Shown here: piece after piece, positions 31,176 through 39,278 of the stretch
Layout: each line of letters starts with the position of its first letter
Position numbering within the stretch: the stretch's first letter is position 1
From: Castellaniella daejeonensis
GTDB lineage: Bacteria; Pseudomonadota; Gammaproteobacteria; Burkholderiales; Burkholderiaceae_B
Reading direction: 5' to 3'
DNA: 64,000 nt
NCBI RefSeq assembly: GCF_039523555.1
Contig: NZ_BAAAFN010000008.1
Span: 1-64,000 of the forward strand
Notes under the pieces: generated by a model
What the model was told of the DNA's origin: nothing
Seen by the model: the letters and a program-made list of their open reading frames with translations, nothing else
Database searches by the model: none
Program-made: the position numbers and the translations under genes

Positions 31176-32458
31176 GGCAGGGCCTCGAATTTTTTCAGGG
31201 TCGGCGTGGCCGGAATCCCCATGAGCGGGGCGCTGTCGATCACGCCGCCGGGCAGGATCGCGGGGAATTGGGACTGGGCCCAGCGAACGATGGAGACGGC
31301 CGGGCTGTTGAGCAGCAGCCGCGCGTTGGGTGCTCGCCAGACGACCTGGTCGATCAGGCCGTTGGGGCGGTAGGCGGTATCTGCAATGCCGTTGCCGTCC
31401 AGGTCGAAGGCGGACAGGTCGGACCAGTAGTTGCCTCGCCCGGCCTGCGACCATTCGAGATAGCGGGTGCCGACGTACTTCACCTGGTTCTGGTTGCCGA
31501 CGAAGGCGTTGCCGTGGATGCGGTTGCCTTCGGAACCGGTGTAGTGGACGCCGATGCCGCAGTCCTGGAAATGGTTGTCGGCCAGCTCGTTCATGTTGGC
31601 GTTGTAGACGAACACGCACTTTTCGGCCCGCACGATGACGTTGCCGTCGACGATGGAGTCGTCCGTGGCGTTCAGCATCAGGCCCTGGTGCGTGCTGTCG
31701 ACGGCGATGTTGTCGCGCACGGTCAGGCGGCGGGAGAACATGATGGCGTAGCCGATCTCGTTGCCGCGCGATACATTGCCGCTGACCTCGCTGTCGTTGG
31801 TGTACATGTAGTGCACCGCGTAGCGCAGGTTGTGGAAGACGTTGCCGCTGAATACGTTTTCGCGGCTGTTGTTGGAGAAGATCCCGTCGCGGCCTTCGGA
31901 AATGTCGTTGTCCAGCACCTTGGAGCCGGGTGCGTTCCAGACGGTCACGCCATTGCCGCGCTCGTTCACGCGCAGCCCGGTGTTGCCGACGATGCGGTTG
32001 CGTTCCACCAGGGCATCGCGCGCACCCCAGAGATAGACGCCGACGGAATTGTCGATGATGTCGTTTTCCGCGACGCGGGCGCGGGTGGCGGTCTTGTCGA
32101 GAAAGATGCCCGCGTCCATGTCGGGCAGGCTCAGGCCCGAGTGGCGGACGGTCAGGTGGCGCAGGGCGACGTCCTCGGCCTTGACCCAGATGGTGCGGCC
32201 CGTGCGCTCGCCCAGGATGCGGGCGCCGCGGTCGGGCGGCCCCTGAAGGGTCAGGGGCTTGTCGATGACCAGGTTGCCGGGATAGTCGCCCGGCGCCAGG
32301 TTCAGGACGTCGCCCGGCGCCGCCGCCGCGATCGCGGCCCGCAGGTCGGAACCCGCAGGCACGTCGATCACGGCGGCGCGCACCGCCCCGTGGGCGGCGA
32401 TCAGGATCGCCAGCCCTGCGGCAAAAGAGATCGGGGCGGTCGGACGACGCATGGACAT
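31172..32458 (-). CDS. nosD: NosD copper-enzyme maturation protein
   Basis: 428 residues; Sec signal peptide (AAGLAILIAAHGAVRAA), then a right-handed parallel beta-helix of periplasmic copper-binding/CASH repeats (RVAENDIIDNSVGVYLWGA, DNDISEGRDGIFSNNSRENVF, GLMLNATDDSIVDGNVI). NosD works in the periplasm with NosF and NosY in building CuZ. The ATG at 32458 shares one base with the nosZ stop (TGATG). Confidence 0.94.
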   Translation of the reverse strand: MSMRRPTAPISFAAGLAILIAAHGAVRAAVIDVPAGSDLRAAIAAAAPGDVLNLAPGDYPGNLVIDKPLTLQGPPDRGARILGERTGRTIWVKAEDVALRHLTVRHSGLSLPDMDAGIFLDKTATRARVAENDIIDNSVGVYLWGARDALVERNRIVGNTGLRVNERGNGVTVWNAPGSKVLDNDISEGRDGIFSNNSRENVFSGNVFHNLRYAVHYMYTNDSEVSGNVSRGNEIGYAIMFSRRLTVRDNIAVDSTHQGLMLNATDDSIVDGNVIVRAEKCVFVYNANMNELADNHFQDCGIGVHYTGSEGNRIHGNAFVGNQNQVKYVGTRYLEWSQAGRGNYWSDLSAFDLDGNGIADTAYRPNGLIDQVVWRAPNARLLLNSPAVSIVRWAQSQFPAILPGGVIDSAPLMGIPATPTLKKFEALP

Positions 32459-34365
32459 CAGGCCTTCTTGGGCTTGACGTACATCTGGCCGGACATTTCC
32501 ATGTGCAGCGCGTGGCAGAACCACTGGCAGTAGTACCAGTGCACGCCCGGACGCGAAGCCGTGAAGGTGACCGAAGAGGTCGCCTGCGGCCCGATTTCCA
32601 TGGCGATGCCGTAGCCGGTCAGCGTGAAGCCGTGGGTCAGGTCCTCGATGCGCTCCATGTTGGTGACCACGACGGTGACTTCGTCGCCTTCGTTGACTTC
32701 GAAGCTGGGCAGGCTGAACACCGGCGCCACGGCCACCATGTAGACCCGCACCTTGTTGCCGTCGCGGATCACGTTCGCGGCGGATTCCAGGGTGACGCCG
32801 TCCTTGGCGGCCATCTGGCGGACGTCCTCCCAGATCGGGTCGTTGCGGTCCCAGATGTGCTTGGGGCGGACCTTGGAGCGGTGCACCAGCAGCATGTCGT
32901 GCGGTTCCGCGAAGCTGGGGCCGTCGTGCACCAGCTTCATTTCGTCGCCGGAGATGTCGATCAGCTGGTCGTTTTCCGGCTTCAGGGGGCCGACATTCAG
33001 GAAACGGTCCTTCGAGAACTTGTTCAGCGACACCAGCCACTTGCCGTCCGCTTCCTTGGTTTCACCCATCGTGGTGTGGTTGTGGCCGGGCTGGTAGTGC
33101 ACGTCGAGCTTCTGGATGATCGGATCGACCTTCTCGCCCTTGTAGGCCTGCTTGGCCTTCTCGATGTTCCACTTGCACATCTGGCTGTCGATGAACAGCG
33201 TGGTGTAGGCGTTGCCGCGGCCGTCGAAGGCCGTGTGCAGGGGGCCCAGGCCCAGCTGCGGTTCGGCCACGACCACGTCGCGTTCCTTGATCTTGTCATC
33301 GAACAGGTCGTCGAGCTTGCGCACGTCGATCACCGTGACGGTGGGCGAGAGCTTGCCATTGAAGACCACGTGGATGCCGTCGGGCGCGGCGTTGCAGCCG
33401 TGCGGCGAATTGGGCACCGGGATGTAGCGCGTGTACTTGGAGCCCTTGCGTCCGTCGATGACGGGCACGCCGTTCATTTCCTTGTAGTCGCCGTTCTTGA
33501 CGGCTTCCTCGATGCGCTTGATGTTGAACACCACCGCCCAGTCCTGCTCGTTGGCGGACATCTCGGTGACGGACAGCCCCTTTTCGGAGTTGTAGCAGGT
33601 GGCAAAGGAGTACTTGCCCTGGTAGTCGGCGTCGCCGTTGTCCAGGTTGCCGTCCACCAGCACCTGCCAGGCCACCTTCATGGTTTCGCCGTCCACGGCG
33701 GTGTAGATGGCCCAGAAGTTCTTCTTCGGGTCGTCCATCACGGAACCGTCGTTGGGCAGCGGAACGATGTGCTCACCGTTGCAGAAGACGTAGCCGGTCT
33801 TCGGATAGCGCTGCGGACGCAGGCCGTGGATACCGTCGGCGTTGGGGATCTCGACGATCTTGTCGGTCTTCATCACGTCGCAGCGGATGCGGGCCACGCG
33901 GGTGTTGGCCTTGTCGTTGATGAAGATGTAGCGCCCGTCATAGGTGTTGTCCGTGAAGGACATGTGCGGGTGGTGCGCGTCGCCGTTGGGCAGCACCGGC
34001 ATGTTGTTGTCTTCGAGGAACTTGCGCGTTTCGGGCGTCAGGCCTTCGTTCAGGATCCGGCGGCTTTCGTTGGTGCGGCCCCATCCCGTGGCGCTGCACA
34101 TGTTGAAGACCGGGATGCGCATCAGTTCGCGCATGGACGGCAGGCCCAGGATACGCACTTCGCCCGACTGGCCGCCGGAGTTGAAGGCGTAGTATTCGTC
34201 CAGTTCACCGGGGGCGACCTCGACGCTTTGATGGCCTTTCTTCTTGTCGTCCTTGGCATTGGCCGTCAGGTGGGTTGCGCCGACGGCGGCGGCCCCCGTC
34301 AGTGCGGCAGTGCCGAGGAATCCCCGCCGGCTCAGGCCGGATTTGTCGCTGGTGTGGTCGGACAT
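32458..34365 (-). CDS. nosZ: Nitrous-oxide reductase
   Basis: Reduces N2O to N2 in the periplasm, the last step of denitrification. 635 residues. A twin-arginine signal (LSRRGFLGTAALTGAAAVGA) places it in the Tat-dependent clade I. The N-terminal beta-propeller carries the histidines for CuZ (for example DAHHPHMSFT, PHGCNAAPDG, GHNHTTMGETKEADGKW, FAEPHDM). The C-terminal cupredoxin has the CuA ligands in YYCQWFCHALHMEMSG. GGGAG precedes the ATG. Confidence 0.97.
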   Translation of the reverse strand: MSDHTSDKSGLSRRGFLGTAALTGAAAVGATHLTANAKDDKKKGHQSVEVAPGELDEYYAFNSGGQSGEVRILGLPSMRELMRIPVFNMCSATGWGRTNESRRILNEGLTPETRKFLEDNNMPVLPNGDAHHPHMSFTDNTYDGRYIFINDKANTRVARIRCDVMKTDKIVEIPNADGIHGLRPQRYPKTGYVFCNGEHIVPLPNDGSVMDDPKKNFWAIYTAVDGETMKVAWQVLVDGNLDNGDADYQGKYSFATCYNSEKGLSVTEMSANEQDWAVVFNIKRIEEAVKNGDYKEMNGVPVIDGRKGSKYTRYIPVPNSPHGCNAAPDGIHVVFNGKLSPTVTVIDVRKLDDLFDDKIKERDVVVAEPQLGLGPLHTAFDGRGNAYTTLFIDSQMCKWNIEKAKQAYKGEKVDPIIQKLDVHYQPGHNHTTMGETKEADGKWLVSLNKFSKDRFLNVGPLKPENDQLIDISGDEMKLVHDGPSFAEPHDMLLVHRSKVRPKHIWDRNDPIWEDVRQMAAKDGVTLESAANVIRDGNKVRVYMVAVAPVFSLPSFEVNEGDEVTVVVTNMERIEDLTHGFTLTGYGIAMEIGPQATSSVTFTASRPGVHWYYCQWFCHALHMEMSGQMYVKPKKA

Positions 34366-34422
34366 GGTGTTCTCCCAAGGGTTGTATGCATAGCGCGCCG
34401 GCTTACCGGCCGGTGTGGATCG

Positions 34423-36795
34423 CTATGGGTTCGACGAAACTGGTTGCGGTTCGGCAGACGGATCGCGCGGCCGCACGGTCGGCTTGCGGCTGGCGACGAC
34501 CTCGCCGGGGATGCCGGCGTCGGGCGGCGGCGCCTTGTGGCGCTTGAGCTTGGCGTTCTTCTGGATCAGGTGCGGGCAGCGCTTCTCGTTGTTGTAGAGT
34601 TGCTGGCAGTTCAGGCACTGGATGCACTCGTTCGGGTTGATGTCGCCTTCCGGATTGATCGCCTGCACCGGGCAGTCCACGGCGCACAATTGGCAGGGGT
34701 TGCCGCAGGTCTTGTAGCGGCGCAGCCAGTCGAAGATCCGCAGCCGCGCGGGAATCGCCAGGGCTGCGCCCAGCGGGCACAGGTAGCGGCAGTAGAAGCG
34801 TTCGATGAACAGGCCTGCCAGCAGCAGCACGACGGCGAAGACGACGAACGGCCAGTCGCGCACGAACTTGAGGATGATCGCGGTCTTGAAAGGCTCGACT
34901 TCCGCGAATTTTTCCGCCGTGCCCAGCTCGTACAGCGAGATGCCGAACAGGATCAGGAAAATGATGTATTTCAGGCCGGCCAGGCGGGTGTTCAGGCCGT
35001 GGGGCACCTTGATCTGGGGCACATGCAGCTTCTGTGCGACCTGGCTGGTGAGTTCCTGCAAGGCGCCGAAGGGGCACAGCCAGCCGCAGAACGCGCCGCG
35101 GTTCCAGAAGATCAGTGACATCGCCGTGGCGATCCACAGGATGAACACGATCGGATCCATCAGGAAGTATTCCCAGCTGAAGTCCGTGCGCAGCGATGTG
35201 GTGAAGGTGAGCACGTTCACGACCGAGAGCTGTGCCTGGGCGTACCAGCCGATCCAGAACAGCGTGAAGAGCAGGAACACCGTGCGGAACCGCTTGTAGA
35301 AGACTTCGTGCTTGACGATCTGGTTCTGGAAGAAGAACACCGCGATCAGGGTCAGCAGCGCGATCGAGATGATGGCGATCTGCACGGTCTTGGCGATCCA
35401 GATCTGCTTCCACAGCGCGGGGGCGGCCTCGTCGCCGTCGGTGTCCGCGATCTGCGAGTCCGCCACCGGCGGCGTGCCGGCCGTGCCGTCGCCGCTCTGC
35501 GTGCCGGCCTGCGCGGCCTGGGTATCGACCTTGGTGTAGGTGCGGGGCAGGTCGTAGTTCAGCACGAATGCGGTGAAAGCCTTTTCCTTCACGCTGATCA
35601 CGCGTTGCACGGTCAGCTGCAGGCGCCACGGTTCGACCGGATCGAAGACGGCGTCCGTCGGGACGGTGAACAGCGCCACTTCACGGAAGCCGGGTGCGCC
35701 GGCGGCCATCAGGTCGGCCAGGCGCTGGTGGTCCAGGTCGGTGAAGCGGAAGCTGTTTTCGTTCTGGATGACCTCGATGCGGTCGAACACACCGCCGCGC
35801 ACATAGCCCGATCCCTTGAAGGAATAGCCGTTGCCGGCGATCAGGATGGCCTGCTGGCCCGGTGCGAGACGGTCGCGCAGGTAGCCGTACTCGGCATCGC
35901 CCAGCAGGCTGCGGCCGATCGACGGCACGCTGACCAGGGCGGCGTACAGGTCGATGAAGGTGTCCTCGGGGGCGCCGGGCTCGGGGTGGTCGATGGCACC
36001 CTGGCGGCCGGTCGCCTCGAAGGCCTTGTTGACATCGGCCACGGACAGGCGCAGGTGGCCGACGGCGCCCGATTTCAGCAGCGCGTCCCAGGATTCCGTG
36101 CTCTCCTGGGCCATGTCGACGACACGGTGCTCGGCGGTGGCGGCCTGGGCCTGGCCTTCCCGGCCGATGCCGTAGTGGCGTGCCACGGAAAGCACCGAGC
36201 GGGTCAGGCTGTCGCCGACGACCATCAGGGTGACGGTGGCGCCGCTGATGATGTCCACGGGCGGTGGCGCGCCGGGCCGGGGCGGCTCCTGGACGTAGTT
36301 CTTGCCGATGTAGCCGTCGATGAAGGCCTGGACCTTGGCTTCGGGGATGCCGATGAGCACGATGGGTTCGTGGTGCTCGACCAGCTTGGCGCCGACGATC
36401 TGGCCGTCCAGCGACAGGCCGACGACGATGTCGATCGGTTTGCTGGAATAGCCCCGGGTGTTGACGATGTCGGTGGTCAGGTAGACGTAGCCGACCATCC
36501 GGTCGCCCGTGTAGGCGCGGGCGACTGCGGGCTTGCCTTCCGGGGGGCCGATGCGGTCGGCACCGGGGAAGATGTCGCCGGGCCGGAGGTTCTTCAGGAA
36601 TGCGCCCAGCCGGGGGCCTGCGCCGACGGGGGTGCCGCCCTGGCCGAATTTGAAGGCCTGCTGCGCGCCGCCCCCCTGGGGCGCGGAAGCGGCCACGGCC
36701 GGCGGGGCGATCAGACAGGACCACAGCAGGAGCAGGGCGGCGATCCCGAACAGGCTGAAGGATCGTGACTGTCGATGTGTGGCGAAGCGGCGCAT
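34423..36795 (-). CDS. nosR: NosR electron donor / regulator of nitrous oxide reduction
   Basis: 790 residues. A signal-anchor is followed by a periplasmic FMN-binding domain with the flavin-attachment motif SGATVT (about residue 185). Several membrane helices follow, with CX3CP motifs (WLCPFGAL, YLCPLGAAL), and the C-terminus carries two 4Fe-4S clusters (CGNPCQLCAVDCP and CIQCLNCQQLYNNEKRCP). NosR passes electrons from quinol to NosZ and is needed for nosZ expression. First gene of nosRZDFYLX; an FNR-like box lies 64 bp upstream. Confidence 0.95.
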   Translation of the reverse strand: MRRFATHRQSRSFSLFGIAALLLLWSCLIAPPAVAASAPQGGGAQQAFKFGQGGTPVGAGPRLGAFLKNLRPGDIFPGADRIGPPEGKPAVARAYTGDRMVGYVYLTTDIVNTRGYSSKPIDIVVGLSLDGQIVGAKLVEHHEPIVLIGIPEAKVQAFIDGYIGKNYVQEPPRPGAPPPVDIISGATVTLMVVGDSLTRSVLSVARHYGIGREGQAQAATAEHRVVDMAQESTESWDALLKSGAVGHLRLSVADVNKAFEATGRQGAIDHPEPGAPEDTFIDLYAALVSVPSIGRSLLGDAEYGYLRDRLAPGQQAILIAGNGYSFKGSGYVRGGVFDRIEVIQNENSFRFTDLDHQRLADLMAAGAPGFREVALFTVPTDAVFDPVEPWRLQLTVQRVISVKEKAFTAFVLNYDLPRTYTKVDTQAAQAGTQSGDGTAGTPPVADSQIADTDGDEAAPALWKQIWIAKTVQIAIISIALLTLIAVFFFQNQIVKHEVFYKRFRTVFLLFTLFWIGWYAQAQLSVVNVLTFTTSLRTDFSWEYFLMDPIVFILWIATAMSLIFWNRGAFCGWLCPFGALQELTSQVAQKLHVPQIKVPHGLNTRLAGLKYIIFLILFGISLYELGTAEKFAEVEPFKTAIILKFVRDWPFVVFAVVLLLAGLFIERFYCRYLCPLGAALAIPARLRIFDWLRRYKTCGNPCQLCAVDCPVQAINPEGDINPNECIQCLNCQQLYNNEKRCPHLIQKNAKLKRHKAPPPDAGIPGEVVASRKPTVRPRDPSAEPQPVSSNP

Positions 36796-36858
36796 GAAGA
36801 GGGCTGGACTGGTGACTGGAAGATGTCACCATCCTAGCCGTAGGGGTTAACCTGGGTC

Positions 36859-36872
36859 TTGCGCCGGATCAA
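36859..36872 (-). promoter_or_regulatory. FNR/Anr-like box upstream of nosR
   Basis: On the minus strand TTGATCCGGCGCAA: one perfect half-site (TTGAT) and one degenerate half (CGCAA for ATCAA). It is centred about 70 bp before the nosR start, with a TAGGAT hexamer near the spacing expected for a class II promoter. The rest of the 36796-37036 gap holds nothing else I can support. Confidence 0.5.
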
Positions 36873-37036
36873 GAAAGCCTTAAAAGCGACTGAACGTGAT
36901 TTTGCCGGGAAATGGCCTGGGCCATGTCATGGAACGGGGACGCGCCCAAAAGGGTCGCGGACCGGGGCGAGCAGGGCAGCCCATGCGTGGCGGCGCTTGG
37001 GTTGCACCGCTGCTGCTCATGGGGTTGTACCCTGGT

Positions 37037-37663
37037 TCAGCGCGGCTTTTTCGCGCCCGGCGCCCGGCTGACGGCCGGATGGCCCGGCACGAAGAAGCGC
37101 AGCGGCTTCGCGGCCCATTCGCCCGCATAGTCCACGCCGATGCGCGGGCTGGCGGCGATGGCGGCGGGGCCGGGCGCGTCGTCCTGCGCGAGCCACAGCG
37201 TGTCTCCGCAGAGGTCGATGCCGTAATGATCTCGGGTCACGCCCATGGCGCGGCACAGGCGGCCCGGGCCGCTGGTGGATGCGTCCAGGCCCCGGACGGG
37301 CGCCAGTGCCCGCAGCAGCACGGCCGTGCCGCTGCCTTCGGGCCCCGTGACGACGTTCATGCAGTGGTGCATGCCGTAGATCAGGTAGACGTAGGCGTGG
37401 CCGGGCGGCCCGAACATGGCCCGGGTCCGGGCCGTTCGTCCGCGCGATGTATGGGCAGCCAGGTCGCCGGGCCCCAGGTAGGCCTCGACTTCGACGATGC
37501 GCCCCATCCTGAGGCCGTCCGGTGCGTCGTGCACCAGCAGACGGCCCAGCAGGTCGCGGGCAACGGTTTCGGCGGGGCGATCGTAGAAGGCGCGGTCGAG
37601 CCGCCGGCACTCGCCCTGGATCGGGTCGGCGGGCGTGATCAGACGGGAGATGCCGGATGCCAT
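37037..37663 (-). CDS. 3-methyladenine DNA glycosylase (AAG/MPG family)
   Basis: 208 residues of the Aag/MPG family, which excises alkylated purines. Signatures: ARDLLGRLLVHD, GRIVEVEAYLGPGDLAAHTSRG with the catalytic Glu in VEVEAY, FGPPGHAYVYLIYGMHHCMNVVTG and LLRALAPVRGL, GPGRLCRAMGV. The ATG at 37663 is preferred over one 13 codons upstream that lies inside the add gene. Four bp after add, same operon. Close to aidB, another alkylation-damage gene. Confidence 0.92.
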   Translation of the reverse strand: MASGISRLITPADPIQGECRRLDRAFYDRPAETVARDLLGRLLVHDAPDGLRMGRIVEVEAYLGPGDLAAHTSRGRTARTRAMFGPPGHAYVYLIYGMHHCMNVVTGPEGSGTAVLLRALAPVRGLDASTSGPGRLCRAMGVTRDHYGIDLCGDTLWLAQDDAPGPAAIAASPRIGVDYAGEWAAKPLRFFVPGHPAVSRAPGAKKPR

Positions 37664-37667
37664 GGGC

Positions 37668-38708
37668 TCAATCCCGGCCCGCCGCGGCCCACAGCCGGTC
37701 AAGCAGCGCGTGTCGGCCGGCCGGGGGCAGGAACGACGCCTTCAGGCTGTTTGCCGCCAGCGTCACGAGTTCGTCGCGGGACAGGTCCAGGGCTTCGGCG
37801 CTGGCGATGTAGTTGTCCAGCACATAGCCGCCGAAATAGGCCGGATCGTCGGAATTCAGCGTGACCAGGGCCCCGGCCCGCAGCAGCCGGGCCAGGTTGT
37901 GTTCGCGCAGGTCGTGCACCACGCCCAGCTTCAGGTTCGACAGGGGACAGACCGTCAGGGGCACCTGACGGCGGATGATCTCCTGCAGCAGCGCGGGGTC
38001 TTCGCTGCTGCGCACCCCGTGGTCGATGCGGGCGACTTTCAGCGTATCCAGGGCGCCGCGCACGTACTCGGGCGGGCCTTCTTCTCCGGCGTGGGCGACC
38101 AGGCGGAAGCCCAGCTGGGCGCAGCGCGCATAGATCCGGGCGAATTTTTCCGGCGGATTGCCGCGCTCGGACGAGTCCAGACCTATGCCGATCCACAGGT
38201 CGGCATAGGTCTCGCGCAGCGGCAGGGCGGCTTCCAGGGTGGCGAAAGCGTCGTCCTCGGACAGGTGGCGCAGGAAACTGAGCAGCAGGCAGCTGCTCAT
38301 GCCCAGGGTGTCGCGGGCCTCGCGCAGGGCGCGCGCCAGCCCGGCGAACACCGTGTCCAGCGCGATGCCGCGCGCCGTGTGGGTCTGGGGGTCGAACATG
38401 ATTTCGGCGTGGACGACTCCGTCCGCATGGGCACGGCGCAGGTAGGCGGCGGCCAGGTCGTAGAAATCCTGTTCGGTCACCAGGACGCCTGCGCCTGCGT
38501 AATACAGGTCCAGGAAGGATTGCAGGTCGGTGAAGCGGTAGGCGTCCCGGACGGCCTGGACGTCTGCATAGGGCAGGGTGATGCCGTTGCGCCGGGACAG
38601 TTCGAACATCAGTTCGGGTTCGAGCGTGCCTTCGATGTGCAGGTGCAGTTCGGCCTTGGGCAGGGCGCGCAGCCAGTCGCGCCATTCATGTTCGGAAGAG
38701 GCAGCCAT
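37668..38708 (-). CDS. add: Adenosine / adenine deaminase
   Basis: 346 residues of the adenosine deaminase superfamily. Metal and catalytic motifs: AELHLHIEGTLEPEL near the N-terminus, VAHAGEEGPPEYV, IDHGVRSSEDP, and NSDDPAYFGGYV. Several bacterial members with this DPAYFGGY end were shown to act on adenine rather than adenosine, so substrate is uncertain. Works in purine salvage in the cytoplasm. ATG at 38708; downstream partner is the glycosylase gene. Confidence 0.9.
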   Translation of the reverse strand: MAASSEHEWRDWLRALPKAELHLHIEGTLEPELMFELSRRNGITLPYADVQAVRDAYRFTDLQSFLDLYYAGAGVLVTEQDFYDLAAAYLRRAHADGVVHAEIMFDPQTHTARGIALDTVFAGLARALREARDTLGMSSCLLLSFLRHLSEDDAFATLEAALPLRETYADLWIGIGLDSSERGNPPEKFARIYARCAQLGFRLVAHAGEEGPPEYVRGALDTLKVARIDHGVRSSEDPALLQEIIRRQVPLTVCPLSNLKLGVVHDLREHNLARLLRAGALVTLNSDDPAYFGGYVLDNYIASAEALDLSRDELVTLAANSLKASFLPPAGRHALLDRLWAAAGRD

Positions 38709-38767
38709 GGGATTTCCAGTGGGGCTAGGCAGGCTCCCATTATAGGCAGGGGAGGAATGCCCGGCCT

Positions 38768-39148
38768 TCAGACGTGCGGGCCGCGCCAGGCGGCCCAGGC
38801 GAGCGCCAGCCAGGACAGGATCATCATCAGCCCGCCGATCGGCGTGATGGCGCCCAGGGCGCGCACGTCCGTCAGCACCAGCGCATACAGGCTGCCGCTG
38901 AAGACGGCCAGCCCGGCCAGCATCAGCCCGCCTGCCCAGGCCGCGGGGCCGGTCGCCAGGTGCGGCCAGAGGGCAGCCACCAGCAGCAGCCCGGCGCCAT
39001 GGATCAACTGGTAGTGGGCGGCCGTGCGCCAGATGTCGAGCAGGTCCGGGGCCACCAGGCGTTTCAGCCCATGCGCACCGAAGGCGCCGGCTGCCACGCC
39101 CAGCGCCAGGATCAGGGCGCCGCACAGGATCAGGGAACGGGGATTCAC
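38768..39148 (-). CDS. DUF423 family membrane protein
   Basis: 126 residues, four predicted helices, matching the DUF423 family of unknown function: LALGVAAGAFGAHGLK at the start, WRTAAHYQLIHGAGLL in the middle, FSGSLYALVLTDVRALGAITPIGGLMMI near the end. The start is a GTG at 39148 with a strong GGAGG 8 bp upstream; there is no suitable ATG. Upstream of add on the same strand. Confidence 0.88.
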   Translation of the reverse strand: MNPRSLILCGALILALGVAAGAFGAHGLKRLVAPDLLDIWRTAAHYQLIHGAGLLLVAALWPHLATGPAAWAGGLMLAGLAVFSGSLYALVLTDVRALGAITPIGGLMMILSWLALAWAAWRGPHV

Positions 39149-39180
39149 GTCGAGCCTCCGTGATGAGCGACGGATCGATT

Positions 39181-39212
39181 GTATCCGCGCCGTATCCGCG
39201 CCGTATCCGCGC
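39181..39212. repeat. Three-copy 11-bp tandem repeat
   Basis: GTATCCGCGCC is repeated at 39181 and 39192, with a third near-complete copy from 39203. It sits in the divergent promoter between the DUF423 gene and aidB. Confidence 0.8.
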
Positions 39213-39278
39213 GGCCTGTCCGCCGCCGGGAATCGCGGGTAGACTGGGACTGTGCTCGTGTCCGGGAGGACAGCGGAA

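Noticed and set aside
32503..35118. An 871-codon plus-strand frame opposite nosZ and nosR
   Set aside because: Antisense to well-supported nosZ and nosR; no family similarity and no ribosome binding site.
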